Below are positions 11,991 through 23,735 of a DNA stretch of 64,000 nucleotides, piece after piece. Position 1 is the first letter of the stretch. Each line of letters opens with the position of its first letter. The stretch spans positions 124,001 through 188,000 of the forward strand of contig JAESUZ010003110.1 of NCBI GenBank assembly GCA_017311185.1, written 5' to 3'. This DNA is from Proteles cristata cristata. Its lineage: Eukaryota; Chordata; Mammalia; Carnivora; Hyaenidae. The notes under the pieces were generated by a model. That model did not search any database. It saw only the letters and a program-made list of their open reading frames with translations, and was not told the DNA's origin. A program made the translations under genes and the position numbers.

Positions 11991-12837
11991 CTTTTCTTTA
12001 TACATTCATCTATTGATAGGCACTTAGTTTGCTTCCATATCTTGGCTGGTGTAAATAATGCTGCAGTAAACATAGGGGCGCATATGTCTTTTCAGATTAG
12101 TATTTTTAGTTTTTTTCAAATACCCCGAAGTGGAATTAGTGATTCTTCTGCCATTTTTAGTTTTAATTTTTTGAGAAAACTCTAGACTGTTTTCCATAGT
12201 GGCTACATCCGTTTACACTCCCACTAACAGTGTGCAGGAGTCCTTTTTCTCCATAGCCTCAACAACACTTGTTACTTTTTGTCTTTTCCATGATAGCCAG
12301 TCTGACAGCTGTGAGGTGAGATCTCATTGTGCCTTTGATTTGCATTTGCCGAATAATTAATGATGTTGAGCATGTTATCATGTGTCTGTTCGACATGTCT
12401 ATGTCTTCTGTGGACAAACTATGCAGGTCCTATGTTCAATACAAGGTAGTTGAGGGGCAAGGGTTATACTAAGTTATTAAGTTCTTTATATATATTGGAT
12501 AGTCACCATTTATGATTATGATTTGCAATTGTCTTCTCCCATTCAGTAGTTTGTTGTATTGTTTTGTTGGTTTCCTTCACTGTGCAAAAGCTTTTTATCT
12601 TCATGTAATCCCATTTATATATATGAACTTTTGTCGCCTTTGCCTTAGGAAATTGTTCCCCGGCAGTATTGGTAAAATCAGTGTCAAATGGGTTCTGCCT
12701 TCTAGGAGTTTTACGGTTTCAGGTCTTACATTCAAACCTTTCAATATATTTTTAACTTATTCTTATATATGGTATCAGATAATGATCCAGTTTCATCCTT
12801 TTGCATGTAGCTGTCCAGTTTTCCTAATGCCATTTAT

Positions 12838-13395
12838 TTTTTTTTTTATTTTCATTTTTAAAATTGATTTATTTATTTAAATTCAAATCAGCTAATGTAC
12901 AGTGTACAGTTGGTTTCAGGAGTAGAAACCAGTAATTTATCAGTTCCATATAACACCCAGTGTTCATCCCAACAAGTGCCCTCCTTAATGCCCATAACCC
13001 ATTTAGCCCATCCCCCCACCCACCTCCCCTCCATCAACCCTCAGTTTGTTCTCTGTATTTAACAATGTCTCATGGATTGCCTACCTCTCTGTTATCTTAT
13101 TTTCCTTTCCCTTCCCCTATGTTCACCTGTTTTGTTTCTTACATTTCACATGAGTGAAATCATGATATTTGTCTTTGTCTAACTTATTTCACTTAGCATA
13201 AGACCCTCTAGTTCCACCCACATTGTTTCAATTGGCAAGATTTCATTCTTTTTGATCACCAAATAATATTCCATTGTTTATCTACACATCTTCTTTATCC
13301 ATTCATCAGTCAGTGGACATTTGAGCTCTTTTCATACTTTGGCTATTGTCAATAGTGAGGCTATAAATATTGGGTTCCATGTACCCCCTTTGAAT
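12838..13395 (-). mobile_element. younger L1 3' end, antisense, nested in the old L1
   Basis: A poly-T-like left edge is followed by the carnivore L1 3' block ('atataacacccagtgttc', 'ccctcagtttgttctctg') and the end of ORF2 in reverse. It is 5'-truncated where the (AT)n block begins. Confidence 0.85.
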
Positions 13396-13550
13396 TAGTA
13401 TATATATATATACTACATATATGTATACATATGTATATGTATGTGTATATATATACTACATGTATGTATACATATATACATATGTGTATACACATATACA
13501 TACGTATACATATGTATACATATATGTAGTATGTATATATATATATACAC
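13396..13550. repeat. TATACATATG-type AT microsatellite with palindromic arms
   Basis: About 150 bp of alternating TA, TATG and TACA. Positions 13414-13437 are an exact inverted repeat of 13505-13528, so the tract can form a long hairpin. Confidence 0.9.
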
Positions 13551-13734
13551 TTTTAAACTGATAGTTGCTTAAGTTCAAATGCATTGTAAAACACTACATT
13601 TTTGCTCCCCCCATTTGTAGTTATAGTGGCCTAGCCTGTTTTTGTATTTAACTTTCATATTAGTTCTTTAAGTGACTGACTTACTACCTTTACTGCCTTT
13701 TCACTTTACTGTCTTTTGCCTTTACTAATGAACT

Positions 13735-13738
<4 letters not shown>

Positions 13739-13776
<38 letters not shown>

Positions 13777-13796
13777 GTACACACACACACACACAG
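13739..13796. repeat. (CA)n microsatellite
   Basis: About 15 consecutive CA units, a short interruption, then further CA units. Confidence 0.95.
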
Positions 13797-14103
13797 ATGG
13801 CCTATTGTTTTCTCTTAAAAAAAAAACTTTTATCATTTCTTGTAAGTCCAATCTAGTGGTGATTAACTCCTTTAGTTTTTGCTAGTCCAGGAAACTGTAT
13901 ATTTCCTTCAATTCAATTCTGAATGATAACCTTGCTAGGTAGAGTAGAGTATTCCTTATTGTAAGTTTTTCCTTTCAGCACTCTAAATATATCCATCCAC
14001 TCTCTTCTGGCCTACTAAGTCTCTGCTAAAAATCAGCTAATAACCTTATGGGGTTTCCTATGTATGTGATTATCTTCCTTTTCCTTATTTAAGATCCTCT
14101 TTT

Positions 14104-14313
14104 CGGGGCGCCTGGGTGGCTTAGTCGGTTAAGTGTCCGACTTTCGCTTAGGTCATGATCTCGCGGTTCGTGGGTTCAAGCCCCGCGTCGGGCTCTGTGC
14201 TGACTGCCAGCTCAGAGCCTGGAGCCTGTTTCAGTCTGTGACTCTCTCTCTGACCCTCCCTGCTCACGCTGTCTCTCTCTCTCTCTGGAAATAAATAAAA
14301 CATTAAAAAAAAA
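14104..14313 (+). repeat. young carnivore SINE, sense
   Basis: Starts GGGGCGCCTGGGTGGCTTAG with a good A box and B box. It has a 13-bp target-site duplication AAGATCCTCTTTT (14091-14103 and 14314-14326). Confidence 0.95.
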
Positions 14314-16189
14314 AAGATCCTCTTTTTATCCTTAACTTTTGCTATTTTAATTGGCATATCAGGTCTTGGTGTGATTGATCTCTTTGGATTCAACTTCTTT
14401 GGGACTCTCTGTGCTTCCTGGACCTAGATGTCTATTTCTTTCTCCAGGTTAGGGAAGTTTTCAGCCATTATTTATTCAAATGAATTTTTCTGCCCATTTC
14501 ATTCTCTCTCTTCTTCTTCTGGGATCCCTATAATGTAAATGTTAGTATGCTTAATGTTATCCCATGGCTACCTGAAATTATCCTTTATTTTTTATTTTTT
14601 AAATTTATTTTAGTGTTTATGTCATTCAGTTTGGGTGATTTTCATTATTCTGTCTTCCAGATTTCTATCCCATTCTTTTGTTGTATCTACTCTATTGTTG
14701 ATTTACTCTAGTGTATTTTCCATTTCAGTTTGTATTCTTCAGCTCTCATTCTTTTTTACGTTTTCTAACTCTTTAAGTTCTCCATCCTTCCATTTTGGTG
14801 AGCATCATTATAACCATTACTTATCTCTGTTTTGTTAGGGTTTTTTTTCAGGGAGGTTATTTTATTTTTTCATTTGGAACATAATTCTCTGTTCCTCATT
14901 TTGCTTGACTCTCAGGGTTTTTTCCTATGAAATAGGCAGAATAATTATATCTCTCAGTGTTAAAAGTGTGGCCTTGTGCAGGAGCATCCCCTGTGTGTAA
15001 GCTGTGTGCTTGATGGCTTTGGTAGGATGACTGGGGCTGGAGCAGGCATGGGTCATGAGGTTTCAGGGTGTGTTGTGCAGGGGCCACCCTGGTGAGACAG
15101 CTGGACCTGGAGTGGGCCTGGGTCAGTGGCTCCTATCACACACAGTGCCTTGCCAGATAGTGGAGTCTGGAGTGGGTGCATGCCAGGGAGCTCCTGGTGC
15201 ATAGCATGCCAGGGCAGTCTAGGCCACCTTGGCAGGATGGCAGGCTCAAGCATGGCCTGGAGGAATACTGTGGTATGCCACTCTGGAGCCCCTTGGCAAG
15301 ACAGCTGGAGCTGGGGAGGGCACATACTGGAGGGTTGGGAGTGAGGTGGTTCCTCTAGGGACAGCTTGAACTGTTGTGAGCTAGGGGCCCAGGACTTGCT
15401 TGGGGGAAGCTCTAGGAAGTTGGCTAGAGCCCTTGGACTCTGCTCCCATCAATGCTATTAAGGTGGAAGGAGAATGCAAAAAGTGGCACTCATTGGCATC
15501 TCCAGCCCCAGAAAGAGTTTCAGTAGCTTCTTGCCTATTTGGTAGATGATCTAGGATTGGTAAACAGATTTTCTTTACTTATAGATTAGTTGCCTTTTAA
15601 ATAGCTGGTTTTTGCTCTGCCCTAGGACAGACAAGTCTCTATGTGGGCCCCTCCACAATTTCCCTCCCTATTGCAGGTTGCTTCATTGGGAATGTGGCTC
15701 CTATTGTTACCAGGCCTCCATCTTTTTTGCCCTTCTCCACATAGTCCCTCTATCATTTGTCATGCAGAAGTTTTCAGTCAGCCCTGTTTTTCAGGAGGAA
15801 TTGCTGTATATGTAATTGTAGATTGGGTGTATTCATGGGACAAGTTGAGTTCAGGGTCTTCCTATGCTGCCATCCTGGACCGTCTGTTCAAATAATTTAG
15901 TTTGATGATGGCATTTAAGATGCTGTGACAGACTGTGGCAAACTTGGGGTAAAGAGGAATAAAATGTCAAAATACATAAGTTCTTATTACTAAGCAAGTA
16001 TTGATCACTTTCATAGAAATGCAAACAAATACTTAAATTTTACCCAGAATGTTCTTTTACTTGGGGAGGGGAAAGGGATAGAAAACATGTTCTCTATAAT
16101 GAATGTTAATGGGCATCACTTAGAAAATTTATATCAGGAAAAAAAAAGAAATAGGCCAAAAAAAGCCCATGCTTTTAAGTATTAACATA

Positions 16190-16355
16190 TATAAACTGCG
16201 CCACTTAGGAGCCATGACCTTTGGCATGTTACTTATTGTCTGTGTATCATTTTCCTCGTCAGTCAACTACATATATTATCTGGTAGTTATAAATACTAAA
16301 TGAGATAATAGTTATAAAATGTTTAACACATTGCAAGGCACACAGACAGAAAGAA
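16190..16355 (+). repeat. MIR element
   Basis: Degenerate sense MIR: 'tttggcatgttacttattg', 'atcattttcctcgtcag', 'taaatgagataatagttat', 'cattgcaaggcaca'. Confidence 0.7.
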
Positions 16356-17269
16356 AGGGCCTAGAAAACTTCAACGCAGTTATCTAACATCCAGGTTGGG
16401 ACTGGAATCCAGTGGCTAGAATCTTAGTCCAGCTCGCTCTTTATTAAACCAAGAATGGACCAAAAAATTTAGCACTCTTACCTGTAAAACTATTACTGTC
16501 TGCCCATTGTGTCCTGGGGTCTGGCTGTCATCACTGGGGACAGTACACCTTATGTGGCTCCATTATGGCTTCTCTGACATGATGCCACTCTTGTGATCTC
16601 AACTTAGAAGGGAAGCTATTCCTCCCAGTATTAAGAGAAAATCAGTAGGGCCTTGGCCCCGAGCAGTATGTGGAATTCCCGACAGAAGGGTACAGTTTTA
16701 AATTGTGACCTCTGAACTCCTCCACACCTCAATTTGGTGGTAATCTCTAAAAAATTAAGGGTCTGCTGGTCATCTCTAGCATAACATCTCTAGCATAACA
16801 TCAGTGGGTCTCTTAGTTTATAGAAAGTACTGAATTACCAAGTTACCTCCCTTTTTGTCTAATCTTTTAAATTGCAGCAAAATGTCTGTTGCGTATTTTG
16901 CTAAAAGTTAAATCTTGGAGTATGCTTTGGGAAAGGAAATTGAAATAAATTAGCAGCAGAATGAAGACAATGATACTGCCATTTTCCTTCAGCTAATGCC
17001 CCAGTGTCTTCATTTTTCAAACCCCCTGGGTTAAGACTTTAAATGTTACCCTATACTTCAAAGATGGCCCTGGTTACAAAGCATTAATAATCCTCTTATC
17101 CATATTTTCCTCAGAAGTTCTAACTACAAAGCAGCTGGCACCGACAGTCTGATAAAGGCCTAATTTATAGGATGAAAAATTGAAGGACTTCATTTTATTC
17201 TATTCACATTATATTTTCATAAATTCTAAGATTGCATAGACTGTTTTCACAAGAATTAGGAAGAACTTC

Positions 17270-17345
17270 AAGTTCAAGTGCAGATTCTGTCACTTACTAG
17301 CTGTATAATCTTGAACAGGTCATTTCATCTCTTGGTAATTAAATA
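17270..17345 (+). repeat. MIR fragment
   Basis: Core-like 'ctgtcacttactagctgtat' and 'cttgaacaggtcatttcatc'. Confidence 0.7.
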
Positions 17346-17361
17346 GCATGGCAATTAAATT

Positions 17362-17396
17362 GTGTGGTGTGTGTGTGTGTGTGCGTGTGCGCGCAC
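17362..17396. repeat. (TG)n/(GC) microsatellite
   Basis: GTGTGTGTGTGTGCGTGTGCGCGC directly before the transposon end. Confidence 0.8.
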
Positions 17397-17848
17397 AGTA
17401 GTCCCCCCCACCCCCTTTATCCGTGGTTTCACTTTCCACAGCTTGAGTTTCTCACCATCAGCTGTGGTCTGGAAGCAGAAGATCATCTTCTTGACATATT
17501 GTCAGAAGGTCAGTAGTAGCCTAAGGCTACGTCACAGCACCTGCATCATTCCTCTCATTTCATCTCATCATGGAGGCATTTTATCATCTCATATCTTCAC
17601 AAGAAAAGAAAAAGGATGAGGGCAGTACAACAAGATATTTTCAAAGAGAGATCATGTTTATATAACTTTATTCCAGTATATTGTTATAATTATTATTAAT
17701 CTCTTACTGTGCCTAATTTATAAACTTTATCATAGGTGTGTATGTATAGGAAAAAACATAGCACTGAACTGTATATGTACTATCTGCAGTTTCACAGTTA
17801 TCCACTGTGAGTCTTGGAATGTATCCTCAGTGGATAAGGGGGACTTGC
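17397..17848. mobile_element. Tigger-like DNA transposon remnant
   Basis: Ends are imperfect inverted repeats: CAGTAGTCCCCCCC with CCCTTTATCC at the left, and GGATAAGGGGGACTTG at the right. Inside, 'ggtttcactttccacagctt' and 'gcagtttcacagttatccac' are typical of Tigger-type (pogo/Tc1) non-autonomous copies. There is no transposase frame. The subfamily is not assigned. Confidence 0.7.
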
Positions 17849-18319
17849 GTGTGTGTGCGTGGTGGGGGCCCACACTTTGAGGTGAATGAATATATCCAAA
17901 TAAATGTTTTGTAAACTATGAAGCCCTTCACAAATGAATAGCAAAACCATTATTATAGATGGCATGCTCAATACCATTCTAAGCATAGGTAAAGGAAACG
18001 CAGAAGCGTAGAATATAATTCCAGTCTTAAGGAAACCGCATATTTGGTTTATTTGTTTTTTGAAATGTAAAGACTTCGATTAGTACTTTATCTGTCCTCA
18101 AATAAGCTTAATCTACAGTTCACAAAATGTACAAAAATAATACCTAAAAAATTAACTCCACCAGGTTCCAGTGAAGTTACTTCAATGCTTTCCATCTCCA
18201 GTCAATTTGCTGCTGCATGGCTCTACAAGGGAGTGTATATAATTTCTTATCTGCATAACACTTTTGATTCAAATAATTTTCAAAACTATTCTTTCATTTG
18301 AACCAATAATCAATCATGA

Positions 18320-18949
<630 letters not shown>

Positions 18950-19234
18950 ATAACACCTCTGAAATTTATTCATTTATCAAGTGTTTGCTGCCATGTTAGA
19001 TACTGTGTTTGACTCTGCTCCCCAATCAGCATGAGATAATCTGCACTATGGCTAATCCATAAATCACCCATTCAACCAAATCAATTATTTCTAATCAGGC
19101 TTCCACTTGAGAAAAAAAAAATGTAATGCTCGTGAAAAGGACCTATACTTCTTGATCAGAGTCCTGCCACTCTTTACAAATAGAAAGTCAATACTCCTAA
19201 TGGTTAAAATTTCTGATTCATAGAAATTCAGTGC

Positions 19235-19240
19235 AATAAA
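19235..19240 (+). promoter_or_regulatory. candidate polyadenylation signal of NXPE4
   Basis: An AATAAA lies 286 bp after the NXPE4 stop codon and is the first canonical hexamer I noticed downstream. Use is inferred only from position. Confidence 0.35.
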
Positions 19241-19544
19241 GCCATACAACAAATATTTGGAGAAAGCGGTCCCATTTTCTTGTCTCTACCATGAAAGACA
19301 AACTCAAGATAATTTCCAAGTGGCAAGAGAAGTCTTGTGAGATAACTCTCCATGCCCTTAGTCCTAGAAGAGCAGCAGAATTCCAAGGTAGGCCCCCTGG
19401 ATACTAAAAACCTTTGATTCTTCTCTCATTTAAGAACTCTTACTGCTAGGTGCTAACCTGATTTGATAGAATTTATTCTCCAAGAATATAAAATAATTGG
19501 TGAAAGCTCAGAGCCCTAGCATTCAAGAAGCTGAGCTTCTGTCC

Positions 19545-19640
19545 TTTTGTTGACAGTAATTTTACAACTTTGGATAAGTCACATAAGCTCTCTGGGTCTA
19601 TTTCCCAAATAAAGGAGTTAGTCTAAGATTTGTGATTCTC
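19545..19640 (+). repeat. MIR fragment
   Basis: Degenerate core and 3' sequence of MIR in sense. Confidence 0.55.
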
Positions 19641-20214
19641 CAACCTTGCTCTGTACAGATCTGGGTGCTATAGGTGGTACTTCAGGTACTGCTTAGAGGA
19701 ATAGGACTTAGAAGAGGTGGCCAGTGGCCAGGCTACAAGTTTGGCTACACCATTTCAGCCAGCATATCAACTGTGTTGACCTATATGTGTGCTGGATTTC
19801 TGGGAGGACTTTTGATTTGAAAAAGCTCCACTACTTAAAACTGTTTGAAAACCGATAATCAAAACATTGGTTTCTGTAAACTACATATGTAGGCTTAATA
19901 TTTTAATCTCCCTCACTTGCTTTTTAACAGACCTTCCCAAAACTTAACCAAAAAAGAATGATTGATAGAATTTCAGTTGAAAGGGGAAATACCATGATCA
20001 TAAAACAACTGGACATCATATTCTTAATTTTTCACTCCAAACCATGCCCCAGATAGCACAGAGCCTCTAACCTACTCTAGCTACTTCTAAGAAAGAACAA
20101 TTATAATAGAAACATCATAAATCTATTTATCCACTTTCCTCTGAGTAAAGGATAATAAATTTTCTACTTATCTGCCCATGAACAAGGGTTCACAGTTCAG
20201 TGCCCGGTACACAG

Positions 20215-20500
20215 TCAGATGATCAAAAATATTATCCATCATGTTCCAGGAACTGTTCTAGTCTTTAGGGATAAAGTGGTCACAAAGGCAAATGAATTCT
20301 CTGCCATCAAAGAATTTGTTATAATGAAGAAATAATATAGATCTAAAATAATTTTAACCTGCTAAAGTGGTATAAACAAAGTATATAATGTTCTGATGGC
20401 ATAAGGATGATGGAGGTGACAAGGACAGTTAGAGAAAGCATCTCAGAGGGGAGAGCACTTCAAGTAAGATCAAAATAGTGGATATGAGGCATCCATGAGA
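20215..20500 (-). repeat. L2 fragment, antisense
   Basis: 'ccaggaactgttctagtctt', 'gggataaagtggtcacaaag' and 'catctcagaggggagagcac' resemble the reverse complement of the L2 3' region. It may extend to about 20740. Confidence 0.55.
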
Positions 20501-20739
20501 GAAATAGGGACAGAAAAAATGACGATTGCAAAACCCATGAGACATAATGGAGCTTGGTTTATTTAAGGAACAGGAGATCATTATGCTTGAAGTATTGTCA
20601 AAACAGGAAATATGGAGGGAGAAGTTACAGAGGAAGGAAGGAGCCAGCTCATATTTGGCCTCTGTAACCTATGGCAAGGACTTTGAATTTTATCCTGATT
20701 ACAATTGGAAAATGTTAGAGGGAGGGAAAATAGAATGAA

Positions 20740-22560
20740 GGAGAACTAGAGTAAGAAAAGAGAATGCAAAGGAGGGAAGGAATGGTTACCGTAACTCGGG
20801 TAGTACCATAGATTGTTCCATTTGCTAAGGTCAGAATGAAGAAGAGTTGTGAAGCCATGGAAACCTGGAATAGCATGTATTGTTTTCTCTTAATAAAGTG
20901 ATTTTCCATGACCACTCTTCTGGTGAGGTGAGAATGCATAAGAGGCATTGGAGGTCTTGTTAAAGGGCAGATTTTTAAAAGAAACACACAGAGGGCTATA
21001 ATTTTAGAACAGAGACTAAAAATTCGAATGTAACCTAGCAATGTTTTTAAGAAAAGAAAGAGAAATATGTTTGTACTGTATAAATCCTAAGAGAAAGTGT
21101 AAGCTCAGATAGGACAATACATTCAGAACAGCTCTCAGAAGTTTGCACGTTTGGTTCTTCCAAAAACTGAATCATCATGAACATAGAAGCAACTGTTGTT
21201 ATGCCTCCTTGACATTCAGGCCTCCTTGACATTCAATGTGGTCATTTCCTGTCTGAGATGATTGCCGGGTGTGTACACAGCAAATGCAAGTTGGTCTTCA
21301 ACAGGATGAAAAGGGAAAAATGATTGGCATCCAGCCTTTTGGATAGAATGGATTCTTACAGACGGAACTACTCCTGAAAGACAAAGAGGTACATATTTCC
21401 AAGGGAAACCATTATCAAGAGGCAAGGGTGTTAAAGAATATTCTGAGAAGACACTGAGAAGGTGAGTGTCTCTTAATTACATATATGAGGACCTTTCCAA
21501 GGAGAATGTTTCAAAAACTGGCATATTCTAAGTACCACTTAGTGCTGAATTCCTGTAGTTATAATCTCTCTTGTCATTGTATCAGTCTGGATATAATTAG
21601 AAGGTAGAAACGATGCAGTGAACTAGACTGAGGAAGTCCCATATAGAGAATTATTAAACTATGGCAAAGGAGTGGCTTTAACATATAAGGAAATCATATG
21701 GTACCCTTATGGTAGAGGGAGGGAATCCAAGGAAAGAGCAACTTGGAAGGGAGCCTTCCATGGCTGAGAGTCAGACCTTGTTGGTGAAAGTAACAGAAAT
21801 TGTTGGTTTTCCCAGACTGCAGCTCATGTGCTGTTTCTAGGAAAGCAGAAAACACCCTCTTTGTGTTTTCTGGGTACAAGTGATTGTGGGCAGGATGCAG
21901 GTGATTGGCAAGCGGAGGCATTGACATGCAGAGCAGGTGGGGACCTGGGACACAGGCATACTGTGCAGGAGATCTGCAGAAGGAATCGGTGCCCAGACAA
22001 GCAGGAGGTCTTCATAGAGAGGAAGCTTTGTGGCATCATTTTCCATGTAGCAAAGGCCAGGGTAGATGATCACGAGTCCAGAACAAGGCTGCAAGGTCAT
22101 CAAATGATGGACAGGTTCTGGGAAGGAGACTGGGGAAGAGCCCCACCTCCTGTAATGTCCTTCTGGCGCCCTCTACCGAGAAAGTTAAACAATGTGTTCA
22201 CTGTATAGGAGACATGTGTGAGAGAATTCTGTCCTTTATTGCTGAGAGTGTATTGAAGGAAAGTTTGGACCTGAGAGAAAATAAATTGATAACTGTTACA
22301 GTCATTAGTTTATTGCTTTTTTTCCTTAGGAAAGAAGATTATGCTCTAATAATACTTTACATCTTTAGAAAAGTGAATACAAATTTTAAAACCTGTGTAT
22401 AGGTTGTATATATGTAAATACATAAATATATAAATATGTATATGTATGTGTAAATCCATCCCTGAAATTACAGTTCTCTTCAGTTACTGTCACATTTCTT
22501 CTCCCGTTTGAACAAAACCTTCTTCAAAATGTGATTGTTTACTCCCTGTCCTCACTACCT
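20740..22560. other. unassigned non-coding sequence
   Basis: Open frames in both directions at 21828-22208 and 21837-22103 have no family resemblance. The block 21590-22260 has the even composition of an old LTR-type repeat, but I cannot name it. Confidence 0.3.
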
Positions 22561-22879
22561 CATATTCTCTGTTACAACACATTCCATGTTGGCTTCTGTT
22601 CTACTGCTCCTGTTAAGGTCATGTCTGTGTTGTCAAATATAATGGCCACTTGTCCGTGTCTGTCTTCATCCCATTGAACCTCTTGGTAGCATTCAAGTTG
22701 AATACACCTTCCTTGTTAAGACCCTCACTTTCCTTTGTGTGACATGACTTTCTGTGTTTTCCTCCTGCCTGCTTAACTGCCTAGAGATTCCCCATCCCCC
22801 ACCCCCGCCTCCTTTGACCATTCTACCTCTATTACTTGGCCTCTAAATTTGGAGTACCCTAGAGTTCCATCCTATTCAC

Positions 22880-23735
22880 TGCTTTGCTCTATCTATACTT
22901 TCATTCTGGATAATATCTACTCTCTGGTTTAAATACTGCCTAAAATTTCAATGCCAAAAATTTCTAAATATTTGTCTCCAACTCTGATCTCTTGATTGAG
23001 TTTAGGAATTGCATAACAATTGCCTACTTAACTCTCCATTCTCTTACCTAGGAGGCATCTCAAACTCACCATGATCAAAGTAGAATTCTTGATTTATATT
23101 CCAAAACACATTTGTCCCAGTCTTCTCCAATTCAAAAAATGTTAGCAAGACCCATGCAATAGTCAGAAGCTATTCTCTATTCATCCATTTCTCTCATCTC
23201 AAAATCCTGCCATATCTTGTAGATAATCTGCCTCTTCTCTAATTCCATTGCTATCATCTCGGTTCAGGCTATCCCACCTCTCTCCTGGAGTTAGGCAACA
23301 ACTGGTCTTTCTCCTTACAATCTTGAAAGCTCTTCAAGAAATTCCCTCCACAGCAGCCAGATTGATTTTTTGAAACTGTAAATTATGTTATTTCACTCTC
23401 TTAGATAAAACCTTTCGATGGATTCTAAATCCAGCCTCAGGGCAACTGTCTCCTAAGAGATAATTTTTCATGACCACCCAAACTAGATGCACGTCCCTCT
23501 ATCTCTCTCTTAGTTAATTTCCTTATCATGTTCCCTTTTTATGTGACTATGTATCACTATCTAAGGTGATCTCATTAAGTTAGGTTTATATGTGATTTCT
23601 ACCTGTTCTACTCAATGCTAGATTCTAAGCTCCCTAAAAATAAGGGCCTTGCGTTGCTCACTAGATGTTTTGTCCACAGCATCTAGAAAACACCCAGACT
23701 ATATTGGTTCAATCTGTGTGGTGTTGAATAAAATA
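22880..23735 (+). repeat. L2 element, 3' part, sense
   Basis: Typical L2 order: 'cagcagccagattgattttt', 'atcactatctaaggtgatc', 'gattctaagctccctaaaaa' and 'tttgtccacagcatctagaa', ending 'gtgttgaataaa'. Heavily diverged. Confidence 0.75.

Larger units (their letters stand above)
11440..15895 (-). mobile_element. long old L1, antisense, with nested insertions
   Basis: The 3' end lies at the left ('aagtataattgacatgtac'). From there it reads through reverse-complement ORF2 (11790-12835), then ORF1 and upstream sequence (13550-14900, e.g. 'tctctgctaaaaatcagc'), to a GC-richer 5' UTR-like part (14950-15890, ending 'tatgctgccatcctggac'). A younger L1 3' end, microsatellites and a SINE interrupt it. 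No intact ORF remains. It occupies more than half of NXPE4 intron 3. Confidence 0.8.
15896..17396. other. NXPE4 intron 3, mostly unique with MIR fragments
   Basis: MIR-like blocks are at 16190-16355 and 17270-17345. The remainder shows no repeat I know and no match to the missing exon. Confidence 0.4.
18950..20210. other. NXPE4 3' UTR or downstream sequence
   Basis: Unassigned except for a MIR-like block near 19545-19640 ('gataagtcacataagctctc'). Confidence 0.4.

Noticed and set aside
13739..13796. CRISPR-like array
   Set aside because: Simple CA dinucleotide microsatellite with no spacer structure. No CRISPR array is expected in a mammalian genome.
14104..14180. tRNA gene on the strength of A-box and B-box motifs
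   Set aside because: It is the tRNA-derived head of a SINE. It lacks a clean cloverleaf and is followed by the SINE body and tail. The same holds for all other SINE copies.
15126..15358. Overlapping open frames on both strands as a short GC-rich gene
   Set aside because: They fall in the 5' UTR-like part of the old antisense L1, which is GC-richer and naturally open.
21828..22208. 126-codon open frame as a gene
   Set aside because: An open frame also exists on the opposite strand, with no recognisable domain, and the block looks like an old dispersed repeat.
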